This document shows, piece after piece, positions 44,442 through 52,974 of a DNA stretch of 64,000 nt. Source of the stretch: Butyrivibrio sp. (GTDB taxonomy: Bacteria > Bacillota > Clostridia > Lachnospirales > Lachnospiraceae); the NCBI GenBank assembly GCA_017446685.1, contig JAFSQI010000035.1:1-64000 (forward strand), in the 5' to 3' direction. The translations under genes and the position numbers were made by a program. Position 1 is the stretch's first letter, and the number at the start of each line of letters is the position of its first letter. The notes under the pieces are model-generated. The model saw only the letters and a list, made by a program, of their open reading frames with translations. It was not told the origin of the DNA and did not search any database.

Positions 44442-45101
44442 TCAATTTATTTTTGCGCAATCATATTTTTCCAGTGAATGCCCCAAAAGTTCCACTATAC
44501 GCAGTTCATCAACCGCATCATATATAGCATTGTGAATTTCGCGATAATTTTTCTCACCTGAGAGCATTCGCATTATTGGCTCAACTCCATAATTAATTTT
44601 TAATCTTCCTGTCTTACAGCACTGTGCATCATCCGGTATTGCATGATTGTACTGCCTATAGGCTGCAAGTCGCATAATATCATACCATTCAAAATCTCCA
44701 AGTTCCGGAAGATGACTGCAATCAAATTTTGCATTATATGCCATAAGTTTAGTTATATTTCTTTCCCGTAAAAAAGCTATTATTTCCCGCATAGCTCTGC
44801 CACGTTCAGAATAAATTCCTTTTGTGCCACGGTATTCAAGAACATTTGAATATATCCCGCCTATAAGGCACTCCGGTTCAAATACATAATATCTTTTGTC
44901 TATACATTTAAAATTTTCTGCATCCGCAACAGCAAGACCAATCGACATGACTTCATCATGCCAATTGGTCTCAGTATCAATTACCGCAATCATATCCGAC
45001 AAGCTGCTAAAAGAATGTATTTCTTCTTTCCTGCTTGCTGCAACTGACTGCTCCTTTATCATGTTCAAAAAATCAAGGGATATATTACTCATAAACCTCA
45101 T
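44442..45101 (-). CDS. DEDDh 3'-5' exonuclease family protein
   Basis: 219 residues. The exonuclease core carries the acidic residues expected of the DnaQ/RNase T group: DTE in AVIDTETNWHDE (about residues 40-44), Asp in AYNAKFDCSH, and His/Asp in HNAIYDAVDEL. It probably degrades nucleic acid from the 3' end; no polymerase or helicase domain is fused. The start is uncertain: ATG 45101 or ATG 45092. It lies 11 nt downstream of the DUF4250 gene. Confidence 0.82.
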   Translation of the reverse strand: MRFMSNISLDFLNMIKEQSVAASRKEEIHSFSSLSDMIAVIDTETNWHDEVMSIGLAVADAENFKCIDKRYYVFEPECLIGGIYSNVLEYRGTKGIYSERGRAMREIIAFLRERNITKLMAYNAKFDCSHLPELGDFEWYDIMRLAAYRQYNHAIPDDAQCCKTGRLKINYGVEPIMRMLSGEKNYREIHNAIYDAVDELRIVELLGHSLEKYDCAKIN

Positions 45102-45112
45102 CCTGTATTTAA

Positions 45113-45295
45113 TTATTTAAACTGATTGGAATCAGCATCATAACTATAACCGATACCGCTCAGTCTGTCTATGGCAGCCTGCAGATCATCACTGCCAATA
45201 TCAAGACCATCGCACAGTTTTTCAAGGTCAGAGTAGTTATCCCTAAGTTGTGTATTAATGTAACTTAACAATATAACAGGATCCTGTGGAAGCAC
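45113..45295 (-). CDS. DUF4250 family small protein
   Basis: 60 residues, starting at GTG with AAGGAG seven bases upstream. The sequence LPQDPVILLSYINTQLRDNY is the family hallmark, and the tail IDRLSGIGYSYDADSNQF matches the typical end. Function unknown; widespread in Clostridia. It lies between clpB (49-bp gap) and the exonuclease gene (11-bp gap) on the same strand. Confidence 0.88.
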   Translation of the reverse strand: MLPQDPVILLSYINTQLRDNYSDLEKLCDGLDIGSDDLQAAIDRLSGIGYSYDADSNQFK

Positions 45296-45344
45296 TTAAT
45301 TTCTCCTTTTTTCTTGAATTCTAACTTCTTTTGCCTACAAACTA

Positions 45345-47948
45345 TCAATTATTATGGTTTGCTTTTGAAACTGCAACCAATTCATCATTTGATACATCAA
45401 ACTCTATAGTGTCATGAGGTTTGACATCATCTCTTAGAATGAGTTTAGCAGACAGTGTCTCAACATATTTCTGTATATATCTCTTAAGAGGACGTGCACC
45501 GTAAATCGGATCATACGCATTATCTATGATATAATTCTTTGCTGCATCAGTAAGCTTTACGTTTATCTCTCTGTCTGACAAACGTCTGTTAAGATCATCA
45601 ATAACAAGATCAACAATTCCGCCGATATTATCCTTTGTAAGAGGCTTGAACATAATAATCTCATCAAGTCTGTTCAAAAATTCAGGTCTGAAATGTCCAC
45701 GCAAGTCTTCCATGGTTGCCTTTTCAGCCTCTTCACTTATACTTCCATCATCCCTGATACCATCAAGAAGATACTGTGCCCCGATGTTGGAAGTCATGAT
45801 CAGAATAGTATTCTTGAAATCTACAGTTCTTCCCTGGGAGTCTGTAATTCTTCCATCATCAAGTACCTGCAAAAGAATATTAAACACATCAGGATGTGCC
45901 TTCTCAATTTCATCAAAAAGAACTACCGCATATGGCTTTCTTCTTACAGCTTCAGTAAGCTGACCGCCCTCTTCATATCCAACATATCCGGGAGGCGCAC
46001 CGATAAGACGTGACACACTGTATTTTTCCATATACTCACTCATGTCAATTCTTACCATGTTATTCTCATCATCAAAAAGTGCCTGTGCAAGACTTTTAGC
46101 AAGTTCTGTTTTACCTACACCTGTAGGACCAAGGAACAGAAATGAACCAATAGGCTTAGTCGGGTCTTTTATTCCTGCCTTAGATCTCATGATTGCCTCT
46201 GAAACCTTTACAACAGCGTCATCCTGTCCAATAACTCTCTGATGAAGCTCATCCGGAAGATGCAGAGTCTTGTTTCTCTCACTTTCAGTAAGCTTATTAA
46301 CAGGTATTCCTGTCCATCTGCTGATTATTCCTGCAATTTCCTCATCCGAAACTCTTTCATGAACAAGCGTCGTATCGCCTTCCTTTTCTCGAGCCAAAGC
46401 CTCAGCCTCTTCAAGCTGTTTCTTCAAAGCAGGAAGCTTACCGTATTGAAGTTCACCCGCCTTTTCATAGTCTCCGTTTCTCTGAGCTATAGCAATCTCG
46501 GAATTAATAGTATCTATCTGCTCACGCATTGCAGCCAGCTTATCCACTGCCTCTTTTTCGTTGGACCACTGTGTCTTTCTGGTGTCGAACTCTTCCTTTA
46601 ACTCAGCCAGCTCTTTTTGCAGATTGGCTAATCTCTCAACACTTAAGGAATCATCTTCCTTCTTAAGCGCAGCCTCCTCAATCTGGAGCTGCATGATTTT
46701 TCTGTTGAGCTCATCAAGCTCGGCAGGCATTGAATCCATCTCGGTCTTAATAAGAGCACATGCCTCATCTACCAGGTCTATTGCCTTATCAGGAAGAAAT
46801 CTGTCTGAAATATACCTGTTTGAAAGAACCGCAGCACTAACCAGTGCACTGTCCATTATCTTAACGCCATGGAAAACCTCATATCTTTCCTTGAGGCCAC
46901 GAAGGATACTGATAGTGTCTTCAACTGTTGGCTCTTCCACCATAACAGGCTGGAAACGTCTCTCAAGCGCCGCATCCTTCTCAATATACTGTCTGTATTC
47001 ATTAAGTGTTGTAGCACCGATACAGTGAAGTTCACCCCTTGCCAGCATAGGCTTTAGCATATTTCCGGCATCCATAGCGCCATCAGTTTTGCCTGCGCCA
47101 ACAATAAGATGAAGCTCATCGATAAAAAGAATGATTTCTCCATCCGACTCCTTGACATCCTCAAGTACTGCCTTTAGTCTCTCTTCAAACTCACCTCTGT
47201 ACTTGGCTCCGGCAACAAGAGCCCCCATATCAAGGGAAAAGATCTTCTTATCCTTCAATGCAGTCGGCACATCACCACTTGCAATACGCTGAGCCAAAGC
47301 CTCAACTACTGCAGTCTTACCAACACCGGGCTCACCTATGAGCACTGGGTTGTTCTTGGACTTTCTGGACAATATTCTTATCACATTTCTGATTTCTGTA
47401 TCCCTGCCAATTACAGGATCAAGCTTTTGACGTTTTGCTTTTTCAACAAGCTCAGTTCCGTATTTATTCAAAGTGTCATATGTTGCCTCAGGATTATCTG
47501 TAGTAACATTTCTGTTTCCTCTAACTTCCTGAAGCACCTGCAAAAACCTGTTTCTATCAATTCCAAACTCTCTGAGGATATCCTTAACTTCTCTGTTTGG
47601 CTTCTTGATAACAGCCATAAAAAGATGTTCTACCGACACATATGAATCACCAAGAGCCTTGGCCTCATCTTCAGCCGATAAAAGAGCTTTGTTAAGGTCT
47701 GCACCTACATAAGGCTGTCCTCCCTGAACCTTGGTTCTCTTGCCAATAGCCTGCTCAATCCTGTTTAAAAATGAATCTTTATCTATTCCCATTTTCTCAA
47801 CAAGTTTAGCTATAAGACTATCCTCTATAGTCATGAGCGCATATAAAAGATGTTCCTGTTCAATTTCCTGATTACCGTACTCTACAGCAATCTTCTCGCA
47901 TCCCTGAACTGCTTCCATTGACTTCTGCGTAAACTTCTGTATATTCAT
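45345..47948 (-). CDS. clpB: ATP-dependent chaperone ClpB
   Basis: 867 residues. The Clp N-domain (about 1-145) is followed by the first AAA+ domain (Walker [11 protein letters not shown]), the long coiled-coil M-domain (about 400-530), the second AAA+ domain (Walker [11 protein letters not shown]) and a C-terminal small domain. It rescues aggregated proteins with the DnaK system. There is no ClpP-binding IGF loop, as expected for ClpB. GAGAGGAGG precedes ATG 47948. A strong leader hairpin sits just before the ribosome binding site. No CIRCE or CtsR heptad repeat is visible. Confidence 0.97.
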   Translation of the reverse strand: MNIQKFTQKSMEAVQGCEKIAVEYGNQEIEQEHLLYALMTIEDSLIAKLVEKMGIDKDSFLNRIEQAIGKRTKVQGGQPYVGADLNKALLSAEDEAKALGDSYVSVEHLFMAVIKKPNREVKDILREFGIDRNRFLQVLQEVRGNRNVTTDNPEATYDTLNKYGTELVEKAKRQKLDPVIGRDTEIRNVIRILSRKSKNNPVLIGEPGVGKTAVVEALAQRIASGDVPTALKDKKIFSLDMGALVAGAKYRGEFEERLKAVLEDVKESDGEIILFIDELHLIVGAGKTDGAMDAGNMLKPMLARGELHCIGATTLNEYRQYIEKDAALERRFQPVMVEEPTVEDTISILRGLKERYEVFHGVKIMDSALVSAAVLSNRYISDRFLPDKAIDLVDEACALIKTEMDSMPAELDELNRKIMQLQIEEAALKKEDDSLSVERLANLQKELAELKEEFDTRKTQWSNEKEAVDKLAAMREQIDTINSEIAIAQRNGDYEKAGELQYGKLPALKKQLEEAEALAREKEGDTTLVHERVSDEEIAGIISRWTGIPVNKLTESERNKTLHLPDELHQRVIGQDDAVVKVSEAIMRSKAGIKDPTKPIGSFLFLGPTGVGKTELAKSLAQALFDDENNMVRIDMSEYMEKYSVSRLIGAPPGYVGYEEGGQLTEAVRRKPYAVVLFDEIEKAHPDVFNILLQVLDDGRITDSQGRTVDFKNTILIMTSNIGAQYLLDGIRDDGSISEEAEKATMEDLRGHFRPEFLNRLDEIIMFKPLTKDNIGGIVDLVIDDLNRRLSDREINVKLTDAAKNYIIDNAYDPIYGARPLKRYIQKYVETLSAKLILRDDVKPHDTIEFDVSNDELVAVSKANHNN

Positions 47949-47966
47949 AATTTCCTCCTCTCTATC

Positions 47967-48005
47967 GACCTAAGGGGGTACCGCTTGCGGTGGATTCCTT
48001 AGGTC
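47967..48005 (-). promoter_or_regulatory. Leader hairpin before clpB
   Basis: GACCTAAGG (47967-47975) pairs exactly with CCTTAGGTC (47997-48005), enclosing ACCGC-TT-GCGGT (47980-47991). It ends about 10 nt from the ribosome binding site. No T-run follows, so it is not a terminator; it may stabilise the mRNA or respond to temperature. Confidence 0.5.
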
Positions 48006-48027
48006 TGTCAATTTTTTCAGAATTGGC

Positions 48028-48043
48028 TTGACACTATCGTCAA
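48028..48043. promoter_or_regulatory. Inverted repeat upstream of clpB
   Basis: TTGAC-N6-GTCAA is a perfect inverted repeat that could be an operator for a heat-shock regulator. It does not match CIRCE or the CtsR box. Confidence 0.3.
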
Positions 48044-48148
48044 ATCTATGGAAATCAAGTAGAAAACCGCACTGTCTTCTTACTCACCCACATACAAAAT
48101 TCTGCATAGCTGATTTAATTCATATAAACAACTTTACAATAAAAGAAT

Positions 48149-48178
48149 TGTTATTGTTGTTCTATTACAACTATAACA
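48149..48178 (-). terminator. Terminator after the cobalamin adenosyltransferase gene
   Basis: TGTTAT-T-GTTGT pairs with ACAAC-T-ATAACA (48149-48160 with 48167-48178, one mismatch), and on the minus strand ATTCTTTTATTG follows. Confidence 0.7.
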
Positions 48179-48194
48179 GTTCTTTTATTTAATG

Positions 48195-48710
48195 TCAATA
48201 TTCAATTCCTTTTCTTGCCTGAACTCCCTGATCATAAGGATGGCGCAGCTTTTCCATATTCGTTATATAGTCAGCCCTGCTTGCAAAAAACATATCAGCA
48301 TTTCTTCCTGTTATGACTATTTCCATTTCCTTAGGGCTGTTATCAATTAAAGACTCAAGCCTCTTTTTATCAATTATTCCATAATTATAGGGATAAGTTG
48401 CTTCATCCAGAATAAGAACATCGCACTGACCATTCAAAATAAAAGTCTCAATTTCATCAAGAATCTTATTGTGAACTTCAGTATACGCTTTTGTCTGTTC
48501 TTCATTATTGGAATCATACCATCCAAGATCTTTATCGTTTCTTAGTACCACAACACCGGGAATATTACACAACACCGCTAGCTCAGAAGTATCTCTACCT
48601 TTCATGAACTGTGCAAATACAACTTTTTTTCCCGCACCGGCAGCTCTAACCAAAAGGCCTATAGCTGCTGTGGTTTTTCCTTTTCCATCACCCATATATA
48701 AATGCAACAT
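48195..48710 (-). CDS. cobO: Cob(I)yrinic acid a,c-diamide adenosyltransferase (CobO/BtuR type)
   Basis: 171 residues. The P-loop GDGKGKTTAAIG (residues 7-18), VVFAQFMKG, Walker B VLILDEATY and the C-terminal LRHPYDQGVQARKGIEY are all diagnostic. It attaches the adenosyl group to cobalt, giving the coenzyme form of B12. It lies 132 bp downstream of a gene for a MetH-activation-like protein on the same strand, forming a small corrinoid-linked pair. Confidence 0.95.
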   Translation of the reverse strand: MLHLYMGDGKGKTTAAIGLLVRAAGAGKKVVFAQFMKGRDTSELAVLCNIPGVVVLRNDKDLGWYDSNNEEQTKAYTEVHNKILDEIETFILNGQCDVLILDEATYPYNYGIIDKKRLESLIDNSPKEMEIVITGRNADMFFASRADYITNMEKLRHPYDQGVQARKGIEY

Positions 48711-48842
48711 TTTCTCTAATCCTCTTTCTATAGCAAAAATATGACTTCATGTGGACGATTTCTGTTTTTGCCCGCATGAATCTGGTACGTTTTCTGTTTT
48801 TCTGAAGAAAAACAAAAAACTATAACTTCAAGTAGCATTCTT

Positions 48843-49436
48843 CTATGCACGCCTAAGCTTACAGTTTTTTGCACCACAAAGTTCACATTTATTATGCTTA
48901 ATTATCTTTTCTTCATATAAAGGAACGCTGAAAACTACACTCTTTTTCGGTAATAATACGTATGCTTCGTTGAATATAACCTGTTTCTGTCCAAGTTTTG
49001 CCATAAGTCCCGGAAGATTTGATAACGGAAGGCGTGTATCTCCAACAAAAACATAGTCCCCTGGATTAAAGCCTGTAATTTCCATAAGCTTTTTATCAAG
49101 TTCATCATATGCAACGGACATAAGCTCAAGTCCAAGACAATCCATAATATAAGCTCTGTGTATATCTTCTTTTTTTAAAAAGCTATCCTGAAATTCATCA
49201 AAAGCCTGCCCCAGCGTCAACACCACCAATGCCTTCTTAGCAGGCCCCTTCTCATCCCATTCAGACTCAAAATCAGCTTCTTCAAGCACATAATGAAACT
49301 GAGCGTGTACTCTCGGAAGCAATTGTCTGCTCAGCCTGATTATTTCTTTTTCATCATCTTTATTAAAATGATATCGCTTGATGAAATCCTGTACACAAGC
49401 TTCATCAAGCGATATTTTCAGCGGAATAAAATTCAT
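48843..49436 (-). CDS. Methionine-synthase activation-domain-like protein
   Basis: 197 residues. The pattern VVLTLGQAFDEF, the AYIMDCLGLELM helix, the FVGDTRLPLSNL stretch and YVLLPKKSVVF follow the B12-dependent methionine synthase activation domain, which binds S-adenosylmethionine for reductive reactivation of cobalamin. A C-terminal cysteine cluster (CELCGAKNCKLRR) may bind metal or an Fe-S centre. No catalytic methionine synthase domain is attached. The ATG overlaps the stop of the HdeD-like gene (ATGA), so the two are translationally coupled. Family assignment is by pattern only. Confidence 0.7.
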   Translation of the reverse strand: MNFIPLKISLDEACVQDFIKRYHFNKDDEKEIIRLSRQLLPRVHAQFHYVLEEADFESEWDEKGPAKKALVVLTLGQAFDEFQDSFLKKEDIHRAYIMDCLGLELMSVAYDELDKKLMEITGFNPGDYVFVGDTRLPLSNLPGLMAKLGQKQVIFNEAYVLLPKKSVVFSVPLYEEKIIKHNKCELCGAKNCKLRRA

Positions 49437-50038
49437 CTTCCTCTTTTTTCCTCTACTACGACAGCCTCTGAATCGATTGCATTTTCTTCCTGCTGCTTCT
49501 CTTTTACATATTTAGCAACTCTGCTGATGGTCCAGAGATTTGAACCACCATCTATGATAAGAAATACGCCAATTAACGTTACAATAATATTCTTGATAAA
49601 TGTAGGCTCAAGCAAAAGAACAATTCCCATTCCAACAGTTATTACCGCAAACAAAAGTGAGAATGACCAGTATCCATACTTACTTCTCATAAGTGTTATA
49701 GTCTGCCACAGGTTCAAAATACCACTAAGGAGAATAAAGACACCAAAGAGCTTAGGGATAAAATCAGTAAATGTATCAGGATTTATGAAAATCCAGACAC
49801 CTACTGCCGCAATTATTATTCCTATACCAAAACCGGTAGACGATACTACATTTCGATCTTTGCGAAGAAAATATGAAATAACTGTCACGACTCCAACAAG
49901 GACCAATAATGCAGCCAGTGCCCTTGCCACAAGCCTGATGCTGTCTCCTGTCCAAATGATTAAAACAACACCTATTATGATGGTCAGAATTGCCTGAATA
50001 CAATAACTAAATGTTTTGTTCTTTAGTAAGTCCTTCAT
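49433..50038 (-). CDS. HdeD/DUF308-family membrane protein
   Basis: 201 residues with six predicted membrane helices in repeated pairs (such as IQAILTIIIGVVLIIW, GIGIIIAAVGVWIF and NIIVTLIGVFLIIDG) and a charged C-terminal tail. It resembles DUF308 proteins related to the acid-resistance protein HdeD. Role unknown in Firmicutes. It is coupled by ATGA overlap to the MetH-activation-like gene. Confidence 0.82.
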   Translation of the reverse strand: MKDLLKNKTFSYCIQAILTIIIGVVLIIWTGDSIRLVARALAALLVLVGVVTVISYFLRKDRNVVSSTGFGIGIIIAAVGVWIFINPDTFTDFIPKLFGVFILLSGILNLWQTITLMRSKYGYWSFSLLFAVITVGMGIVLLLEPTFIKNIIVTLIGVFLIIDGGSNLWTISRVAKYVKEKQQEENAIDSEAVVVEEKRGR

Positions 50039-50112
50039 TATTCCCCTCCATTTTTATGACATAATCCTTTTTTAATTGCCAGATGCTGCGCAGTTTTATG
50101 CGTAAATTCACG

Positions 50113-50153
50113 TTACAATTCAGATGGCAGCTTTAGCCGACAAATGAATTGTA
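50113..50153. repeat. Short palindromic element resembling the repeat-block terminus
   Basis: TTACAATTCAGATGGCA (50113-50129) matches 15 of 17 positions of the conserved end TTACAATTCAGTTGTCA of the repeat at 57450-57534. TACAATTCA (50114-50122) pairs exactly with TGAATTGTA (50145-50153). The 31-nt core of the repeat is absent. Confidence 0.45.
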
Positions 50154-50159
50154 TCGAAT

Positions 50160-50756
50160 TTACTCTCTGTACTGTGCAAGAAGTTCATCCATATAATCAT
50201 AAATTTCCTGTCTGCCCTCTTTGCTTAAAGCAGAATATGGGAAAATCTTTATCTCTTCAGGAAGTCCAAGACCATTTCTTAACATATTAATGTGTGACTC
50301 GCGCTGAGACTTTTTAAGCTTATCGAGCTTTGTTGCTATTATAACCGGCTGAAATCCCTGATGAACTATCCACTTATACATTTGAACATCGTTAGCAGAT
50401 GGTTCGTGCCTTATATCTATAAGCAAAAAAACTCTAAGTAGCTGCCTGGAGGTATGAAGATAATTTTCAATCATTTTTCCCCACTGCTCTTTAGTTTTCT
50501 GTGATACTCTAGCAAAACCATAACCGGGAAGATCCACAAGGTAAAACTCATCATTTATATTATAATAGTTGATTGTCTGAGTTTTTCCAGGTTCCTGCGA
50601 AGTTCTAGCATAATTTTTGCGATTCATTAGACCGTTGATAAGTGAACTCTTACCTACATTACTCTTACCCGCGAAAGCAAATTCCGGATGAGGATTATCC
50701 GGCAAAGTACTTGTTATTCCACAAACTGTTTCCAAATTTACGTTTTTTATAACCAT
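50160..50756 (-). CDS. engB: Ribosome-biogenesis GTPase EngB (YsxC/YihA)
   Basis: 198 residues from ATG 50756, where AGGAAAG has normal spacing; a TTG at 50765 is less likely. G1 GKSNVGKSS, G3 DLPGYGFA and G4 TKLDK motifs define the family. The protein helps assemble the large ribosomal subunit. It closes the tig-clpP-clpX-engB group; the Lon gene that lies between clpX and engB in Bacillus is absent. A hairpin separates it from clpX. Confidence 0.96.
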   Translation of the reverse strand: MVIKNVNLETVCGITSTLPDNPHPEFAFAGKSNVGKSSLINGLMNRKNYARTSQEPGKTQTINYYNINDEFYLVDLPGYGFARVSQKTKEQWGKMIENYLHTSRQLLRVFLLIDIRHEPSANDVQMYKWIVHQGFQPVIIATKLDKLKKSQRESHINMLRNGLGLPEEIKIFPYSALSKEGRQEIYDYMDELLAQYRE

Positions 50757-50809
50757 GTTTTCCAACTTTCCTGTAGCTTTTCACTAACTTGATTGCAATA
50801 TGCACAAAA

Positions 50810-50837
50810 CGCCAAACAGCATAACTGCCATTTGGCG
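50810..50837 (-). terminator. Hairpin between clpX and engB
   Basis: CGCCAAA (50810-50816) pairs exactly with TTTGGCG (50831-50837) and TTTTGTG follows on the minus strand. With the short T-run it may be a partial terminator that lets some transcription reach engB. Confidence 0.55.
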
Positions 50838-50846
50838 CAAAAAACA

Positions 50847-52115
50847 TTATTTAGCCTGTTTTAATTTCTTTTGATCACCGTGAACAAGAAGCGGTTTGCT
50901 GTCTCCATCAACTGATGCATCAGTAATAACACATTCAGTAATAGAATTATCAGATGGAATTTCGTACATTACATCCATCATAGTCTTTTCCATGATAGAA
51001 CGAAGTCCACGCGCTCCTGTCTCTCTCTCATAAGCCATCTCAGCTATTTTATGTACAGCTTCATCTTCAAATGTCAGCTTGACATCATCAAAATCAAACA
51101 GCTTCTGATACTGCTTAACAAGAGCATTTTTAGGCTCAGTAAGGATTCTGATAAGTGCTTCCTTGGACAATCCCTCCAGAGTAACAGTAATCGGAACTCG
51201 TCCTACAAATTCAGGGATAAGACCAAATTTTACAAGATCCTGAGTTGTCACTTCCTTGAGAACTTCACCGATTTCTCTCTCAGATTTATCAGCTATTTCT
51301 GCATTAAATCCTATGGAGTTGCGATCAAGTCTTGCTTCTACAATTTTATCAAGTCCATCAAAAGCTCCGCCACAGATAAACAGAATATTGCTGGTATCTA
51401 TCTGAATAAGTTCCTGATGAGGATGCTTTCTTCCACCCTGAGGAGGAACACTGGCAATAGTACCTTCAACAATCTTAAGAAGTGCCTGCTGTACACCTTC
51501 ACCTGAAACATCTCTTGTAATTGAGACATTCTCGCTCTTTTTAGTAATCTTATCTATTTCATCAATGTATACGATGCCATACTGAGCACGCTCAATATCA
51601 TAATCAGCATTCTGAATCAATTTCAGCAAGATGTTCTCGACATCTTCACCAACATAGCCTGCCTCGGTAAGTGTAGTAGCATCTGCAATAGCAAAAGGAA
51701 CATTTATAATCTTAGCCAGAGTTTGTGCAAGATATGTCTTACCGGAACCTGTAGGTCCAATCATAATAATATTGCTCTTCTGGAGCTCTACCTCATTCTT
51801 GTCATCATTCTTAGGTGCAAGAACTCTCTTATAATGATTATAAACAGAAACTGCAAGAACCTTCTTGGCTTCGTCCTGTCCTATTACATACTCATCAAGG
51901 AAATTTCTGATTTCAACAGGCTTTAAGAGATTTATCTGCTGATCCTTGCCGCTGACAGGTTCATCCTCAAATTCTTCCTCAATGATGTCTGCACATATAT
52001 CAACACACTCATCGCAAATATATACTCCCGAAGGACCTGCTATTAACTTTTTTACCTGATCCTGTGTCTTGTTACAAAAAGAGCACCTGATCTCACCGGA
52101 ATTTTTTCCTGCCAT
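50847..52115 (-). CDS. clpX: ATP-dependent Clp protease ATP-binding subunit ClpX
   Basis: 422 residues. The N-terminal C4 zinc finger (CSFCNKTQ, then [10 protein letters not shown]) binds substrates and adaptors. The AAA+ domain has Walker A GPTGSGKT, Walker B YIDEIDK and the pore-region GGRKHPHQE. The SIGF sequence is the ClpP-docking loop. Normal length. It starts 30 bp after the clpP stop with GAGG as ribosome binding site. Confidence 0.98.
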   Translation of the reverse strand: MAGKNSGEIRCSFCNKTQDQVKKLIAGPSGVYICDECVDICADIIEEEFEDEPVSGKDQQINLLKPVEIRNFLDEYVIGQDEAKKVLAVSVYNHYKRVLAPKNDDKNEVELQKSNIIMIGPTGSGKTYLAQTLAKIINVPFAIADATTLTEAGYVGEDVENILLKLIQNADYDIERAQYGIVYIDEIDKITKKSENVSITRDVSGEGVQQALLKIVEGTIASVPPQGGRKHPHQELIQIDTSNILFICGGAFDGLDKIVEARLDRNSIGFNAEIADKSEREIGEVLKEVTTQDLVKFGLIPEFVGRVPITVTLEGLSKEALIRILTEPKNALVKQYQKLFDFDDVKLTFEDEAVHKIAEMAYERETGARGLRSIMEKTMMDVMYEIPSDNSITECVITDASVDGDSKPLLVHGDQKKLKQAK

Positions 52116-52145
52116 TATTTTTCCTCTTTAATAGTTACAACTCTA

Positions 52146-52748
52146 TTACTTTTCTTCTTTTTCTCTTGGACGGTTCTCAACAATTGAATCAATAAGACCA
52201 TAATCAAGCGCTTCCTGAGCTGAAAGCCAGTTGTCACGCTCTGTATCTGCAGCAACCTGTTCATAGGTCTTGCCTGTGTTTGCTGCAAGCATTCTGTTCA
52301 TCTTTTCCTTTGTCTTCAGAATATGCTTGGCTGCAATCTCGATTTCAGTAGCCTGTCCCTGTGTTCCTCCAAGCGGCTGATGAATCATTACTTCAGCATT
52401 TGGAAGAGCCATTCTCTTGCCCTTAGCACCGCCTGCAAGAAGGAAAGCTCCCATGCTGGCTGCCATACCGATACAAATTGTGCTGACATCACACTTGATA
52501 TAATTCATGGTATCATAAATAGCCATACCGGAAGAAATCTCTCCACCAGGGCTGTTGATGTACATATGGATATCCTTGTTAGGATCCTCAGCTTCAAGGA
52601 ACAAAAGCTGTGCAACTATAGTACTGGCAGAAGCAGCATTAACCTCTTCTCCCAAAAATACAATTCTCTCTTTTAAAAGACGTGAATAAATATCATATGA
52701 TCTCTCTCCACGGCTTGTCTGCTCAATGACGTAAGGTATTAAACTCAT
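52146..52748 (-). CDS. clpP: ATP-dependent Clp protease proteolytic subunit ClpP
   Basis: 200 residues. The catalytic triad is visible: Ser in GMAASMGAF, His in MIHQPLGG, Asp in [11 protein letters not shown]. The N-terminal axial-loop segment [15 protein letters not shown] is standard. It forms the 14-subunit chamber that works with ClpX encoded next. Two consensus promoters lie in tandem upstream (52803-52864). Confidence 0.98.
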   Translation of the reverse strand: MSLIPYVIEQTSRGERSYDIYSRLLKERIVFLGEEVNAASASTIVAQLLFLEAEDPNKDIHMYINSPGGEISSGMAIYDTMNYIKCDVSTICIGMAASMGAFLLAGGAKGKRMALPNAEVMIHQPLGGTQGQATEIEIAAKHILKTKEKMNRMLAANTGKTYEQVAADTERDNWLSAQEALDYGLIDSIVENRPREKEEK

Positions 52749-52802
52749 GTTATACTTCCTTTCCTGATATCTATCGTCTAAAACTCAAAATATCACTTTT
52801 AT

Positions 52803-52832
52803 ATTATAAGGCTAAATAAGTTTTTTTATCAA
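52803..52832 (-). promoter_or_regulatory. clpP promoter, proximal
   Basis: Minus strand TTGATA (52827-52832), an 18-bp spacer and TATAAT (52803-52808). Confidence 0.7.
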
Positions 52833-52835
52833 GTT

Positions 52836-52864
52836 ATAATATGTCACAATTAAATTTAGGTCAA
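52836..52864 (-). promoter_or_regulatory. clpP promoter, distal
   Basis: Minus strand TTGACC (52859-52864), a 17-bp spacer and TATTAT (52836-52841). It lies just upstream of the proximal promoter, giving clpPX two starts separate from tig. Confidence 0.6.
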
Positions 52865-52896
52865 CCATTTCAATTATTAATTTTTTATAAAATCAA

Positions 52897-52924
52897 AGCC
52901 CGATACATTTTCATGTACCGGGCT
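52897..52924 (-). terminator. Terminator after tig
   Basis: AGCCCG-A-TACAT pairs with ATGTA-C-CGGGCT (52897-52908 with 52913-52924, one mismatch), with TTTGATTTTATAAAAAA following on the minus strand. Confidence 0.7.
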
Positions 52925-52974
52925 CAATATTTAAAACAGATTATTATGCTGACTCATTGTTAAAAACGATGTAA

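Noticed and set aside
46561..47028. 155-codon frame opposite clpB
   Set aside because: Antisense shadow of a conserved coding sequence; no independent evidence.
47949..48194. CIRCE or CtsR heat-shock operator before clpB
   Set aside because: Neither TTAGCACTC-N9-GAGTGCTAA nor GGTCAAA heptad pairs are present; only an unrelated TTGAC inverted repeat.
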